A DNA stretch of 8,164 nucleotides from the NCBI GenBank assembly GCA_948896875.1, contig CAQUWW010000079.1:5334-13497 (forward strand), in the 5' to 3' direction. This document shows, in pieces, positions 1 to 7,067 of this stretch; position 1 is the first letter of the stretch; the number at the start of each line of letters is the position of its first letter. The notes below the pieces were generated by a model. That model was given only the letters and a program-made list of their open reading frames with translations. It had not been told where the DNA came from and searched no databases. This stretch comes from an uncultured Acetatifactor sp. GTDB taxonomy: Bacteria > Bacillota > Clostridia > Lachnospirales > Lachnospiraceae. Made by a program: the position numbers and the translations under genes.

Positions 1-41
1 TTCGTTCCCTGTCCCGTCTCATCCGCACACTGTGATTTCTA

Positions 42-671
42 TTATTTTGTGCCGAAAATACGGTCCCCCGCATCTCCCAGCCCCGGTACAATATAACCGT
101 GATCATTTAACTTCTCGTCCAGAGCTCCCACGTACACATCCACGTCAGGATGCTCCTTCTTCATGGCCTCAATCCCTTCCGGTGCGGCAATGATACACAT
201 AAAGTGAATATTTTTACAGCCTTTTTCCTTCAACATCCGGATGGCTGCCACAGAAGAACCGCCGGTAGCCAGCATGGGGTCTACAACAAACACTTCCCGC
301 TCCGCACAGTCCGCTGGCAGCTTACAATAGTATTCCACAGGCAGCAAAGTCTCAGGATCACGATAAAGTCCGATATGCCCTACTCTTGCCGCAGGAATCA
401 GGGACAGCATTCCGTCCACCATACCCAGACCGGCACGCAGAATGGGAACAATGGCCATTTTCTTCCCCCGCAGCTCCTTGACCATTGTTTTACAGATCGG
501 TGTCTCGATTTCCACGTCATCCAACTTCAAATCCCTGGTGGCCTCATAACAGATCAACATGGCAATTTCGCCGATTGTCTGCCGAAAGTCCTTTGTGCCC
601 GTTTCCTTTCTGCGAATGAGACCGATTTTGTGCTGAATCAGTGGGTGATCCATGATGACTACATTTGCCAT
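42..671 (-). CDS. upp: Uracil phosphoribosyltransferase
   Basis: This cytosolic pyrimidine-salvage enzyme makes UMP from uracil and PRPP. The chosen start gives 209 residues, the usual Upp length, beginning MANVVIMDHPLIQHK. An AGGAGG site lies 8 nt upstream of this ATG. The ORF is open for nine more codons to 698, but that upstream ATG has no better site and would bury the ribosome binding site in the coding region. Visible motifs are the N-terminal DHPLIQHK block, VPILRAGLGMVDGM at about 75-88, the PRPP-binding loop DPMLATGGS at 131-139, and the C-terminal uracil-binding segment YIVPGLGDAGDR at 193-204. All are intact. It is the last complete gene of the sua5-rpiB-upp set, 23 bp after rpiB. 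No terminator is visible in the 41 bp left in the window, so the operon may continue. Confidence 0.97.
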   Translation of the reverse strand: MANVVIMDHPLIQHKIGLIRRKETGTKDFRQTIGEIAMLICYEATRDLKLDDVEIETPICKTMVKELRGKKMAIVPILRAGLGMVDGMLSLIPAARVGHIGLYRDPETLLPVEYYCKLPADCAEREVFVVDPMLATGGSSVAAIRMLKEKGCKNIHFMCIIAAPEGIEAMKKEHPDVDVYVGALDEKLNDHGYIVPGLGDAGDRIFGTK

Positions 672-694
672 TTCCTTTTCCTCCTGATTGTATG

Positions 695-1126
695 TCATAT
701 TTTTTCAATTAACTGGACTCTTCTCGAATGGCGCTCTTCTCCTGAAAAGGGGGTATCCAAAAATACATCCACAATCTCCAGCGCCAGATTTTCACCCACA
801 ATGCCGGCGCCCATAGCCAGCATATTGGCATCATTGTGAAGCCTTGTCAGCTTTGCCGAAAGACTGTCCCCACACAGCGCACAGCGAATGCCGGGAATCT
901 TATTGGCAGAAATGCTGATGCCGATACCGGTGGTACAGATGACAATTCCTTTCTCACATCTTCCATCCGCCACAGCCTTCGCCACAGCATGTCCAAATAC
1001 GGGATAATCACAGCTGTCCTCGCTGTGGCACCCCATATCCTCACAGGCAACACCCTTTTTCTCCAGATATCCGATCACTTTTTGCTTCAGCGCATAACCG
1101 CCGTGATCACTTCCTATTGCTATCAT
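695..1126 (-). CDS. rpiB: Ribose-5-phosphate isomerase B
   Basis: This RpiB/LacAB-family sugar-phosphate isomerase interconverts ribose 5-phosphate and ribulose 5-phosphate in the non-oxidative pentose phosphate pathway. The 143 residues match the family length. The phosphate/substrate loop GSDHGG is at 5-10. The active-site Cys64 lies in ICTTGIGISISANK, where many homologues have CGTG. The RLHNDANML segment with His97 matches the family's catalytic or binding histidine region. The start at 1126 is chosen because AGGAGG (1134-1139) lies 7 nt upstream. An ATG six codons earlier overlaps the stop of sua5 and would place that site inside the gene. The gap to sua5 is only 14 bp, and the ribosome binding site sits just past the sua5 stop, so translational coupling is likely. 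Its product, ribose 5-phosphate, is the precursor of the PRPP used by Upp next door, a plausible but inferred reason for the clustering. Confidence 0.96.
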   Translation of the reverse strand: MIAIGSDHGGYALKQKVIGYLEKKGVACEDMGCHSEDSCDYPVFGHAVAKAVADGRCEKGIVICTTGIGISISANKIPGIRCALCGDSLSAKLTRLHNDANMLAMGAGIVGENLALEIVDVFLDTPFSGEERHSRRVQLIEKI

Positions 1127-1140
1127 ACTACCGCCTCCTG

Positions 1141-2205
1141 TCAAAGTCTGATCACACTGTGTCCCGCCGCTTTCAACAGCCGGTTCATAATGGCCTGTCC
1201 CAGGCCTTCGGAGGAAAAGCTTTCCGAATAAATGCTGGTCACTTTTTCCTCGTCAAACTCTCTGAGGACAGTGAACAGATTTCTGGCAATGTCCTCCTCG
1301 TTCTCGCGGCTCCCCACACATTTTACCACATCTGCATGATATTGTTCAAGTACTTCCGCTGTTCCGATTACGCCGGTCTTCTCTCCCGCATTTCGGTCTT
1401 TCGCGGTCTGTTCATTAATATAAGCCGTCACCTGTCCGGCTTCGCCTTCCACAATCACCAGTCGGCCCGTCGGCGCATAGTGACGATACTTCATTCCGGG
1501 CGCTTTGGGCGGCTGCCCGCTGTCAGGTTTAATAATGGTCACATCTATATCCACTTTTCCGAACACTTTGTTCAGCATTCCCTGTGTGATATAGCCGGGC
1601 CGCAGAATGCGGGGAACCTCCGCCGTCAGGTCAACAATAGTGGATTCCAGACCAATACCGACCTCTCCGCCGTCCACTATCATATCAATCCGCCCGCTCA
1701 TGTCCTCCGCCACATGCTTTGCCAATGTGGGGCTGGGCCTCCCGGAAGCATTGGCGCTGGGAGCTGCCACATACCCTCCCCCATACTCGATCAGCTTTTT
1801 TGCCACAGGGTGAGACGGAAAGCGCACCGCCACCGTGTCCAGACCTCCGGTGGTCTCGTAAGGCACAAGCTCCGCCTTTGGCAGAATCACAGTGAGGGGC
1901 CCCGGCCAGAATGCTTCCGCAATTTTAACGGCAGTCTCCGGCACCTGCTTCACAATTCTGTAAATATCCTCAAACTGACAGATATGGATTATCAGTGGAT
2001 TGTCCGAAGGCCTTCCTTTTGCCGCATAAATCTTGCAGGAAGCCTGCGGATTCAGCGCGTCTCCCCCCAGTCCGTACACAGTTTCCGTGGGAAAAGCCAC
2101 CAGTCCGCCCTGCCGGATCACCTCACCGGCTTCCCGCAGCGCCGCCTCTTCCTGCAGCTTCCATTCCCTGCAGTCCGGTTTTATTTGAATGATTCTTGTC
2201 TCCAT
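1141..2205 (-). CDS. sua5: L-threonylcarbamoyladenylate synthase, Sua5 type (YrdC plus Sua5 domains)
   Basis: It condenses threonine, bicarbonate and ATP to threonylcarbamoyl-AMP, the first step of t6A37 modification of ANN-decoding tRNAs; the cytoplasmic TsaBD machinery completes the reaction. The protein has 354 residues: a YrdC catalytic domain at about 20-205 and a Sua5 C-terminal domain at about 248-350, joined by a linker carrying APGMKYRHYAP, typical of the long Sua5 form rather than stand-alone YrdC/YwlC. Catalytic-domain motifs are FPTETVYGLGG (38-48), AAKGRPSDNPL (61-71), FWPGPLT (99-105) and APSANASGRPSPT (148-160). The start at 2205 (METRIIQIK) follows GAGGA about 10 nt upstream. 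The frame stays open to 2436, but those 77 codons are the repeat element, whose two copies are read in different frames there, so they are treated as leader. It is the first gene of the sua5-rpiB-upp operon, with a promoter at 2435-2462. Confidence 0.95.
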   Translation of the reverse strand: METRIIQIKPDCREWKLQEEAALREAGEVIRQGGLVAFPTETVYGLGGDALNPQASCKIYAAKGRPSDNPLIIHICQFEDIYRIVKQVPETAVKIAEAFWPGPLTVILPKAELVPYETTGGLDTVAVRFPSHPVAKKLIEYGGGYVAAPSANASGRPSPTLAKHVAEDMSGRIDMIVDGGEVGIGLESTIVDLTAEVPRILRPGYITQGMLNKVFGKVDIDVTIIKPDSGQPPKAPGMKYRHYAPTGRLVIVEGEAGQVTAYINEQTAKDRNAGEKTGVIGTAEVLEQYHADVVKCVGSRENEEDIARNLFTVLREFDEEKVTSIYSESFSSEGLGQAIMNRLLKAAGHSVIRL

Positions 2206-2227
2206 ATCAGCTATGTCCTCAAGTGTT

Positions 2228-2425
2228 GGGCAGAGCCCCGAATCATCATCTGCCCGTGCAAGCACGGCAGCTGCTTCTTCCAATTCTTTACTCTCTCCAC
2301 TATTTCCGGGCAGAGCCCCGAACCCCAAGGGCAGGGGTCCGGGGTCGCTTCGCTCGTCAAGTACCCGAATAATCATCTGCCCGTGCAAGCACGGCAGCTG
2401 CTTCTTCGGGCACTTGACTCTGCCC
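2228..2425 (-). repeat. Structured repeat element in the sua5 leader (three-way-junction-like fold plus truncated second copy)
   Basis: A 44-bp direct repeat (2237-2280 and 2364-2407, one mismatch) and a 15-bp exact repeat (2228-2242 and 2308-2322) fill the leader. Read on the minus strand the outer unit folds well. GGGCAGAG (2425-2418) can pair with CTCTGCCC (2315-2308). GTCAAGTGCCCGAA (2418-2405) pairs with TTCGGGTACTTGAC (2369-2356), with one G-U pair. An inner hairpin is CTGCCGTG-CTTG-CACGGGCAG (2397-2377, one bulged G). An 11-bp stem joins CCCCGGACCCC (2344-2334) to GGGGTTCGGGG (2326-2316) and abuts the outer stem. The 3' part (2280-2228) is a shortened copy with a second CTCTGCCC (2235-2228), an alternative partner for the 5' strand. 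It could be a dispersed intergenic repeat (MITE or REP-like) or a structured 5' leader RNA. I do not recognise a known riboswitch class. Confidence 0.7.
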
Positions 2426-2434
2426 TTTGCGGAC

Positions 2435-2462
2435 ATTATACCATATCTTTCAGAAAAAGCAA
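2435..2462 (-). promoter_or_regulatory. Promoter of the sua5-rpiB-upp operon (extended -10)
   Basis: On the minus strand there is a perfect TATAAT (2440-2435) preceded by TGG, making an extended -10, with a weak -35 TTGCTT (2462-2457) at 16-bp spacing. The predicted transcription start is near 2428, three bases before the first strand of the structured leader element. No clear terminator separates this from cwlD, so read-through from cwlD is also possible. Confidence 0.7.
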
Positions 2463-2475
2463 AAAGAAATATGCT

Positions 2476-3180
2476 TCATCTTTCATTCAGATACTGCAAA
2501 ATTCCCATATGTATAGCCCAGGCCACTCTCTCCTGATATTCCGACGTGCAGAGTTTTTCCGCCTCGGCGCTGTTGGAAAGGAAACCGCACTCCACGATCA
2601 CGATGGGAATTTCTGTCTTTTTTAACAAATAATAACTGTTATTGGCTTTCACCTGACGTTTGTTCTCCGGATCGACTTTTTCCACCAACTGCTTTTGAAT
2701 GTATTCCGCCAGCTGCTGCCCCTGGGTACTTCCGGTATAGTAAAACACCTGGGCGCCATGCACATATTCCTCCGGATAACTGTTCTGGTGAATGCTGACC
2801 GTCAGCACCGGCATTGTCTTGTCAATCAGTTCGATTCTCCGTTTCATATCCTGCACCTTTTTATTGGAGACATCCGCATCATACAGTCCTTCGTCTGATT
2901 CCCTCGTCATCACAACTTCTATATCATTTGCTTCCAGGAACGTTTTCAGCAGACTTGCTATCTGCAGATTGAGGTCCTTCTCATATGCGCCATTAATTCC
3001 CACTTTACCTGGATCGTCGCCGCCATGTCCGGCATCTATCACCACACATCGCTTTTCCTCCTTTATTTTAATCTTCTCACCTGCCACATATCTGGCAGCC
3101 TCTCTTCCCACATATAGCATTGACACAAGCAACATAAATGCCATTGCTATCGACAGTATTTTGTACTGAAATCTACTCAT
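2476..3180 (-). CDS. cwlD: Germination-type N-acetylmuramoyl-L-alanine amidase (CwlD-like)
   Basis: This zinc-dependent Amidase_3 enzyme is membrane-anchored. CwlD members strip peptide side chains during spore cortex synthesis so that muramic-delta-lactam can form, which cortex-lytic enzymes later recognise. The protein has 234 residues, close to B. subtilis CwlD length. An uncleaved signal or anchor helix is at about 8-25. The catalytic domain runs from about 44 to the end without cell-wall-binding repeats. Expected zinc ligands are His52 (DAGHGG), Glu67 (YEKDLNL) and His131 (SIHQNS), with catalytic Glu198 in IVECGFLSN; all are present. The start at 3180 has AAGGAG 7 nt upstream (3193-3188), which is better than a TTG six codons earlier. 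It is divergent from the sortase gene. The assignment to CwlD rather than another short Amidase_3 protein rests on size and architecture. Confidence 0.88.
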   Translation of the reverse strand: MSRFQYKILSIAMAFMLLVSMLYVGREAARYVAGEKIKIKEEKRCVVIDAGHGGDDPGKVGINGAYEKDLNLQIASLLKTFLEANDIEVVMTRESDEGLYDADVSNKKVQDMKRRIELIDKTMPVLTVSIHQNSYPEEYVHGAQVFYYTGSTQGQQLAEYIQKQLVEKVDPENKRQVKANNSYYLLKKTEIPIVIVECGFLSNSAEAEKLCTSEYQERVAWAIHMGILQYLNER

Positions 3181-3214
3181 TTCCCGTCTCCTTGCCAAGT
3201 AAGCCTTTCTTTCA

Positions 3215-3242
3215 TTTATATTCTTATTAATTTTTCTTTAAA
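3215..3242 (-). promoter_or_regulatory. Candidate promoter of cwlD
   Basis: Minus-strand TTTAAA (3242-3237), a 16-bp spacer and TATAAA (3220-3215) lie 35 bp upstream of the chosen cwlD start in an AT-rich divergent spacer. Match to sigma-A-like boxes is fair. A sporulation sigma factor would be expected for CwlD from family knowledge and would use different boxes, so this call is tentative. Confidence 0.35.
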
Positions 3243-3255
3243 ACTCCTAAAACAG

Positions 3256-3284
3256 TTGCATTGTTTTTATTTTTCCTCTAATAT
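3256..3284 (+). promoter_or_regulatory. Candidate promoter of the sortase-substrate operon
   Basis: TTGCAT (3256-3261), a 17-bp spacer and TAATAT (3279-3284) stand 24 bp before the sortase start. An overlapping TATAAA (3282-3287) is an alternative -10. The ribosome binding site AAAGGAA (3294-3300) follows with 8-nt spacing to the ATG at 3309. Sequence match is moderate; position is good. Confidence 0.4.
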
Positions 3285-3308
3285 AAAAATAAGAAAGGAA
3301 ATGGTATC

Positions 3309-4217
3309 ATGAAACATCCGAGAACCTTTTTTTCCATCTTGCTGGCCTGCATTGCCGCGGTATGTCTTATCATTGCCGGTGTCCTGATGATCCGTCAGAA
3401 TATGAATGCCGACCGTTCCCGGAAATCGCTGGATCTGCTTCGCGAATCTGCGGAAGTTTCCAAAGAGGCGGCTCTATCCCAACTCTCCTCGGAAAGTCAA
3501 GAAGCATCTGCCTCCGTATCCGAGCCGGTCCAGGAGACGCCAATGCCTTCCCCCGCGCCCACCGCGACGCCGGAACCTGTTCCCGAACCAGTTGAAAATC
3601 CTTATCGTGACAGTTTTCTTGCAAATGATGATATGGCCGCGTGGATTCAGATTCCGGACACCCCTGTGGACTACCCTGTCATGTGGACCCCGGAAGATGA
3701 AGAATACTATCTTCTCCGGGGCTTTGATAAAAAATCGGACAATAACGGCTGTCTGATTCTGGACACTGACAGCTGCCTGGATCCGTTGACCACCAATCTG
3801 ATTATCCATGGGCACAATATGAAATCCGGTGCCATGTTCGGCCGCCTGACGGACTATGAAGATGCAGCTTTTTGCGAGGAGCACAGGAACATTATCCTTT
3901 ATACGAAAGAATTACAGCGTAATTACGAGGTAATCGCCGTATTCCGGTCTCAGGTCTACAAGAAGACCGATCCGGTATTTAAGTACTACAAATTTTTCCA
4001 GGCCCAAAGCCAGGAAGAGTTTGATGACTTTTATCAGAACATCAAGTCGCTTTCCCTCTATGATACCGGTGTTACAGCCGAGTTTGGAGACCATTTCCTG
4101 ACACTTTCCACCTGTGTCTATCATGTGGATCGGGGCAGATTTGTGGTTGTTGCAAAGGAAGTGGAATCCGGCGACCGTTATCAGCCTGTTGTGGAGAAGG
4201 AAAGTCAAAACATGTAA
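3309..4217 (+). CDS. srtB: Class B sortase
   Basis: This membrane-bound cysteine transpeptidase cleaves a C-terminal sorting motif on exported proteins and joins them to cell-wall peptide. The protein has 302 residues. An N-terminal transmembrane anchor is at 7-28, followed by a long Ser/Glu/Pro-rich linker at about 50-97, and the catalytic domain runs from about 98 to 285. The class B signatures are IIHGHNM with catalytic His169, TLSTCVY with Cys269, and DRGRFVVVAKE with Arg277; all three residues of the active site are present. The linker is longer than I expect for SrtB and probably spaces the enzyme from the membrane. The next gene, 13 bp downstream, encodes a secreted protein with a VPKTG signal, so the pair is most likely one operon and an enzyme/substrate couple. 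Exact substrate specificity cannot be read from the sequence. Confidence 0.93.
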   Translation: MKHPRTFFSILLACIAAVCLIIAGVLMIRQNMNADRSRKSLDLLRESAEVSKEAALSQLSSESQEASASVSEPVQETPMPSPAPTATPEPVPEPVENPYRDSFLANDDMAAWIQIPDTPVDYPVMWTPEDEEYYLLRGFDKKSDNNGCLILDTDSCLDPLTTNLIIHGHNMKSGAMFGRLTDYEDAAFCEEHRNIILYTKELQRNYEVIAVFRSQVYKKTDPVFKYYKFFQAQSQEEFDDFYQNIKSLSLYDTGVTAEFGDHFLTLSTCVYHVDRGRFVVVAKEVESGDRYQPVVEKESQNM

Positions 4218-4230
4218 AGGAGGTTTCACC

Positions 4231-5094
4231 ATGAAAAAGATCAAGAACACCATCACCCTGCTGACTATCGCCGCCATGCTGTTTCTGCTGCCGGAGAGCA
4301 GCTGTCTGAAAGCATTTGCGGATGAGCCTGTCACTTATGTTGTAAAATATCTGCCTGGCGAAAATGGATGGCGCTATCAGGATAACAGGTCCGTTTTTGA
4401 CGAGTCCGGATCTGTGATTTCCTGGGAGCTTTATCAACTGAGAGAGGTTCTGAAGGCCGGAGACACTATAGTGGTCTATAATGATACCGAAAATGCTCCG
4501 GACCTGGATCTCGGAAGCACACGGTTCGCCAATCTGACCATTTCCAGTAAAGCTTTCTCCATCATCCATACCGGAGGAGTTCAGGACTGCTTTGTGATGA
4601 ACAATTCTTTCTGCGCTGTCAATGGAGATGTCACCAACGCCCATGTCTATGAGAATTCGGTTGTCAATTATAATGGAAATGTGCAGGAATTGCAGATTCA
4701 CTGTGGAGACAAGATTACTTCCTCCGTAGGCGTAGGCGGTACTGTCGGACATTTATATGCGTATTCCGACTCCCAGGCTCAGACATTTTTTGATTTGTAC
4801 AATTTCCAGGCAGGCAGCCTCCTGATCGACCAGGAGGGAAAATTGACAACCCCGGATTGGAGCTATAGCAAAGCACCTGCCTCCCAGCCTGTGCAGCCCA
4901 CACCGCAGCCTGAAGTACAGCAGCAGCCCGAAGCACAGCAGCCTGCGCAGCAGGTTCCTGCATCCGGCGGAAATGACGATGAATATGATGCCGTACCGAA
5001 AACAGGTGAAAGCAATTTGATTGTATGGCTGTTATGTATTGGGGGCTTATGTCTGTGTGGAAGCATCGCTCTCAAAAGGGCAGGCCGTGGATAG
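4231..5094 (+). CDS. Secreted cell-wall-anchored protein with VPKTG sorting signal, probable SrtB substrate
   Basis: The function of the 287-residue precursor is unknown, but its route is clear. A signal peptide (basic MKKIKN, hydrophobic 8-20) has a likely cut after Ala-Phe-Ala30. An ectodomain of about 180 residues follows with no family I recognise. It is rich in short alternating strands, Asn, Gly and Val (about 90-185), suggesting a beta-solenoid-like or all-beta fold, and has Cys120, Cys128 and Cys158. A Pro/Gln/Glu-rich wall-spanning linker covers 214-245. The sorting signal VPKTGE is at 255-260, with a hydrophobic helix at 262-281 and a basic tail KRAGRG. The start at 4231 is fixed by AAAGGAGG 7 nt upstream. 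The frame is open further upstream, but that part overlaps srtB and has no signal peptide. Adjacency to the class B sortase makes it the natural substrate, although VPKTG differs from the NPQTN-type motifs of classical SrtB. Confidence 0.85.
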   Translation: MKKIKNTITLLTIAAMLFLLPESSCLKAFADEPVTYVVKYLPGENGWRYQDNRSVFDESGSVISWELYQLREVLKAGDTIVVYNDTENAPDLDLGSTRFANLTISSKAFSIIHTGGVQDCFVMNNSFCAVNGDVTNAHVYENSVVNYNGNVQELQIHCGDKITSSVGVGGTVGHLYAYSDSQAQTFFDLYNFQAGSLLIDQEGKLTTPDWSYSKAPASQPVQPTPQPEVQQQPEAQQPAQQVPASGGNDDEYDAVPKTGESNLIVWLLCIGGLCLCGSIALKRAGRG

Positions 5095-5144
5095 TCCTCG
5101 CGTCCTGTATACTGTGTCATCAACAGATTTTTCCGGACACACAT

Positions 5145-5192
5145 AAAGGGGACCTGTCAACCTGAAACAACGGTTGACAGATCCCCTTTTTT
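5145..5192 (+). terminator. Strong intrinsic terminator between convergent genes, likely bidirectional
   Basis: An 18-bp stem, AAAGGGGACCTGTCAACC (5145-5162) with GGTTGACAGATCCCCTTT (5172-5189), has a single C/A mismatch and a 9-nt loop, and is followed by six T (5187-5192). It lies 50 bp after the sortase-substrate stop. Because the stem begins with AAA it also ends in UUU when read on the minus strand, so it can end the GH18 transcript arriving from the other side. Confidence 0.93.
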
Positions 5193-5218
5193 CACACTCC
5201 GGAATCGTTCTGTCTATC

Positions 5219-6928
5219 TCATTGCGCATTCACATAGGCATCGATCAGATCCCATGCTTCCGGCGTTCCATACCCCAGCCGCCATACGGCCACTCCGCCT
5301 ATCATTTTGGTATTCATTACATTCAGCTTCACTGAAATGGACTCTTCATCTTCCACCCAGATCTGATATGTGGCGGAACCGCTCTGCCACTCCGCATAAT
5401 TCTGGCATACCGTTTCGTCCCATTCCGGCTGTATATTCATTCTCTGCAGATAATCCTTCACATTATTCAGTGTAATATACTGATCTGTCACCTCAGCCCC
5501 CTCTGTCTTCCACAGAATGGTATAGAAGGGCAAAGCGTTAACCACCTTTTCCGGCGGCACCTGTTCTTCCTCCAAAGTTCTGTCAAGTCCATTTGACACA
5601 TAGTCAATGCTGGCCACACTTCCAGGGTCCTTACTGCCATGCCAGTGCTCATCATATCCCATAATAATCACATAATCTGCCACAAGTCCCTGAATATCCA
5701 GTCTATAATAATTGTTAAACTGAAAAGGAACATAGTTGTCCACCGAAAGTATCAACCCACTGCTTCTACACAGCACGGACAATTCCTTTAAAAACTGAAC
5801 ATAATGAACACCGCATTCCTGAGTCAGTCCCTCAAAGTCAATATTCACACCTTCCAGTCCCAGTTCTGACGCCGTATTCACGATTCCCTGCGCCAGCGCC
5901 CGGCGCTTTGTGGTAGCAGAAAGGACTTCAAAGCTGTTGATCTCCGTACCAGTCTCATTTTTGTAATTAAAATTATCCCATACACCCCATACCTGCAGTC
6001 CGTAGCTATGGGCCTGTTGTATATATTCTGTGCTGGCAAAGGAGCGGAAATTACCTTCATTGTCATTCAGGCTGAACCAGGTTGGCGCAATCACGTTGAT
6101 GCTCTTCCCCTCCGCCACCATATCCGCCAGCGTGCTATTACCACCTTCTCCGCCGATGGCATGAAATCCCAGACTTACCTTCCCCGGCATGGAAATAGAG
6201 GTATACGCATCCGCCACATAATCCGTAACTGCCACTTCCACCTCCGTGGCGCCACCGGTGAGTCGTTTATTTTCCACATATCCCACAATGGAGTCGGAAG
6301 TTTTCACCTTACTCCAGGTCTCCATCTCCTCCAGCACTTCCACGGTTTCCCCCTTTTCCAGCTGCCGCAGAACAGGACTCTTAATCCCTCCAAGCACCCG
6401 GACCTGGGTATCCTTTGCCACCTCCATAGTCCGCTTTTCACCCCATTGGGTGTAAACCTGCAAATGTCTGTCAAAAAGTTCATAGGAATAGTTTGTAAAC
6501 ATTTTTATATAGTCTGCCGCAATATAAACCCTGTCGCCTTCCATATAGCATATGACATAGTTCACAGGATGGCTTCCGTCTCTGTCAGCATATTCTTTTC
6601 CGTCAAACATTGCCTCCGCAGTGTCGTTAGCCGTCGTATAAAGCAGCTTTCCTTCCCCTGTATCCACATAAAAGCCTTCGTTGAGATACGTGAATATGGT
6701 ATCCAGATCAAAATAGACCGTATCTTCCTTCAGAACCGCCTTCTCGGCAATCCAGTCATCCTGAAGAAGGATGGCCAGCTCTCCCTGCCCCACGCCATAG
6801 TATTCATCCATATCAGCAAGTTCCTTACTGTATGTATACTTGTCCAGTATCTTTCCTCCGAATCCTACAATACCCACGATTACAATCAATGCCAGTGCCA
6901 CGATTACCGGTATTATCTTTTTCTTCAT
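5219..6928 (-). CDS. Membrane-anchored GH18 family glycosidase with SH3b domain (YaaH/SleL-like)
   Basis: This exported or membrane-tethered protein of 569 residues probably cleaves or binds N-acetylglucosamine-containing glycans of peptidoglycan. The order is: an N-terminal hydrophobic anchor (5-24); a region at about 50-160 resembling the copper-amine-oxidase N-like stalk domain often found on Clostridia wall enzymes; a bacterial SH3 domain at about 170-225 (VRVLGGIKSPVLRQLEKGE...WSKVKT...GYVENKRL); and a GH18 barrel at about 250-565. The catalytic strand reads LGLEGVNIDFEGL (356-368): proton donor Glu366 and Asp364 are present, Asn362 is usual in YaaH/SleL relatives, and the first Asp is Glu359. 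IMGYDEHWHGSKDPGS (422-437) is also typical of this subgroup. Members act in spore cortex lysis or wall turnover; which one applies here is inference. The ribosome binding site is weak (GAAAGG about 14 nt away). It converges on the sortase operon. Confidence 0.88.
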   Translation of the reverse strand: MKKKIIPVIVALALIVIVGIVGFGGKILDKYTYSKELADMDEYYGVGQGELAILLQDDWIAEKAVLKEDTVYFDLDTIFTYLNEGFYVDTGEGKLLYTTANDTAEAMFDGKEYADRDGSHPVNYVICYMEGDRVYIAADYIKMFTNYSYELFDRHLQVYTQWGEKRTMEVAKDTQVRVLGGIKSPVLRQLEKGETVEVLEEMETWSKVKTSDSIVGYVENKRLTGGATEVEVAVTDYVADAYTSISMPGKVSLGFHAIGGEGGNSTLADMVAEGKSINVIAPTWFSLNDNEGNFRSFASTEYIQQAHSYGLQVWGVWDNFNYKNETGTEINSFEVLSATTKRRALAQGIVNTASELGLEGVNIDFEGLTQECGVHYVQFLKELSVLCRSSGLILSVDNYVPFQFNNYYRLDIQGLVADYVIIMGYDEHWHGSKDPGSVASIDYVSNGLDRTLEEEQVPPEKVVNALPFYTILWKTEGAEVTDQYITLNNVKDYLQRMNIQPEWDETVCQNYAEWQSGSATYQIWVEDEESISVKLNVMNTKMIGGVAVWRLGYGTPEAWDLIDAYVNAQ

Positions 6929-7006
6929 AATATCTCAACAAACCTTTCTTCAGAATGTACCTGTCTGTCTGCTTTGGAATACAGCCGCCTGCATACGAAC
7001 ATCTAC

Positions 7007-7015
7007 ATCATATCA
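7007..7015 (-). promoter_or_regulatory. Candidate extended -10 box for the GH18 gene
   Basis: The minus strand reads TGATATGAT, a TGn motif followed by TATGAT, 78 bp upstream of the GH18 start. No good -35 box sits at the right distance, so it depends on the extended -10 alone. Confidence 0.28.
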
Positions 7016-7067
7016 TACTTCCCGTTCCTCGTCATCATTATTTTTGTATCAATTCTGCATATTCTTC

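Noticed and set aside
1..22. Possible start of another operon gene after upp (ATG at 22 on minus, MRRDRER)
   Set aside because: No ribosome binding site is visible and only seven codons remain. Deaminase genes can follow upp, but nothing here proves one.
2206..2436. Upstream extension of the Sua5 frame by 77 codons
   Set aside because: It runs through the repeat element, whose two copies fall in different frames, and starts next to the -10 box. Sua5 homologues begin near METRIIQ, which has its own ribosome binding site.
1117..2625. Plus-strand frame of 502 codons opposite sua5 and rpiB
   Set aside because: It lies antisense to two confidently identified genes, has no good ribosome binding site and no recognisable domain; an antisense shadow.
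3301..3312. Four-codon ORF (ATG-GTA-TCA-TGA) overlapping the sortase start
   Set aside because: The AAAGGAA site would be only 0-2 nt from this ATG and fits the ATG at 3309 far better, so it is probably chance.
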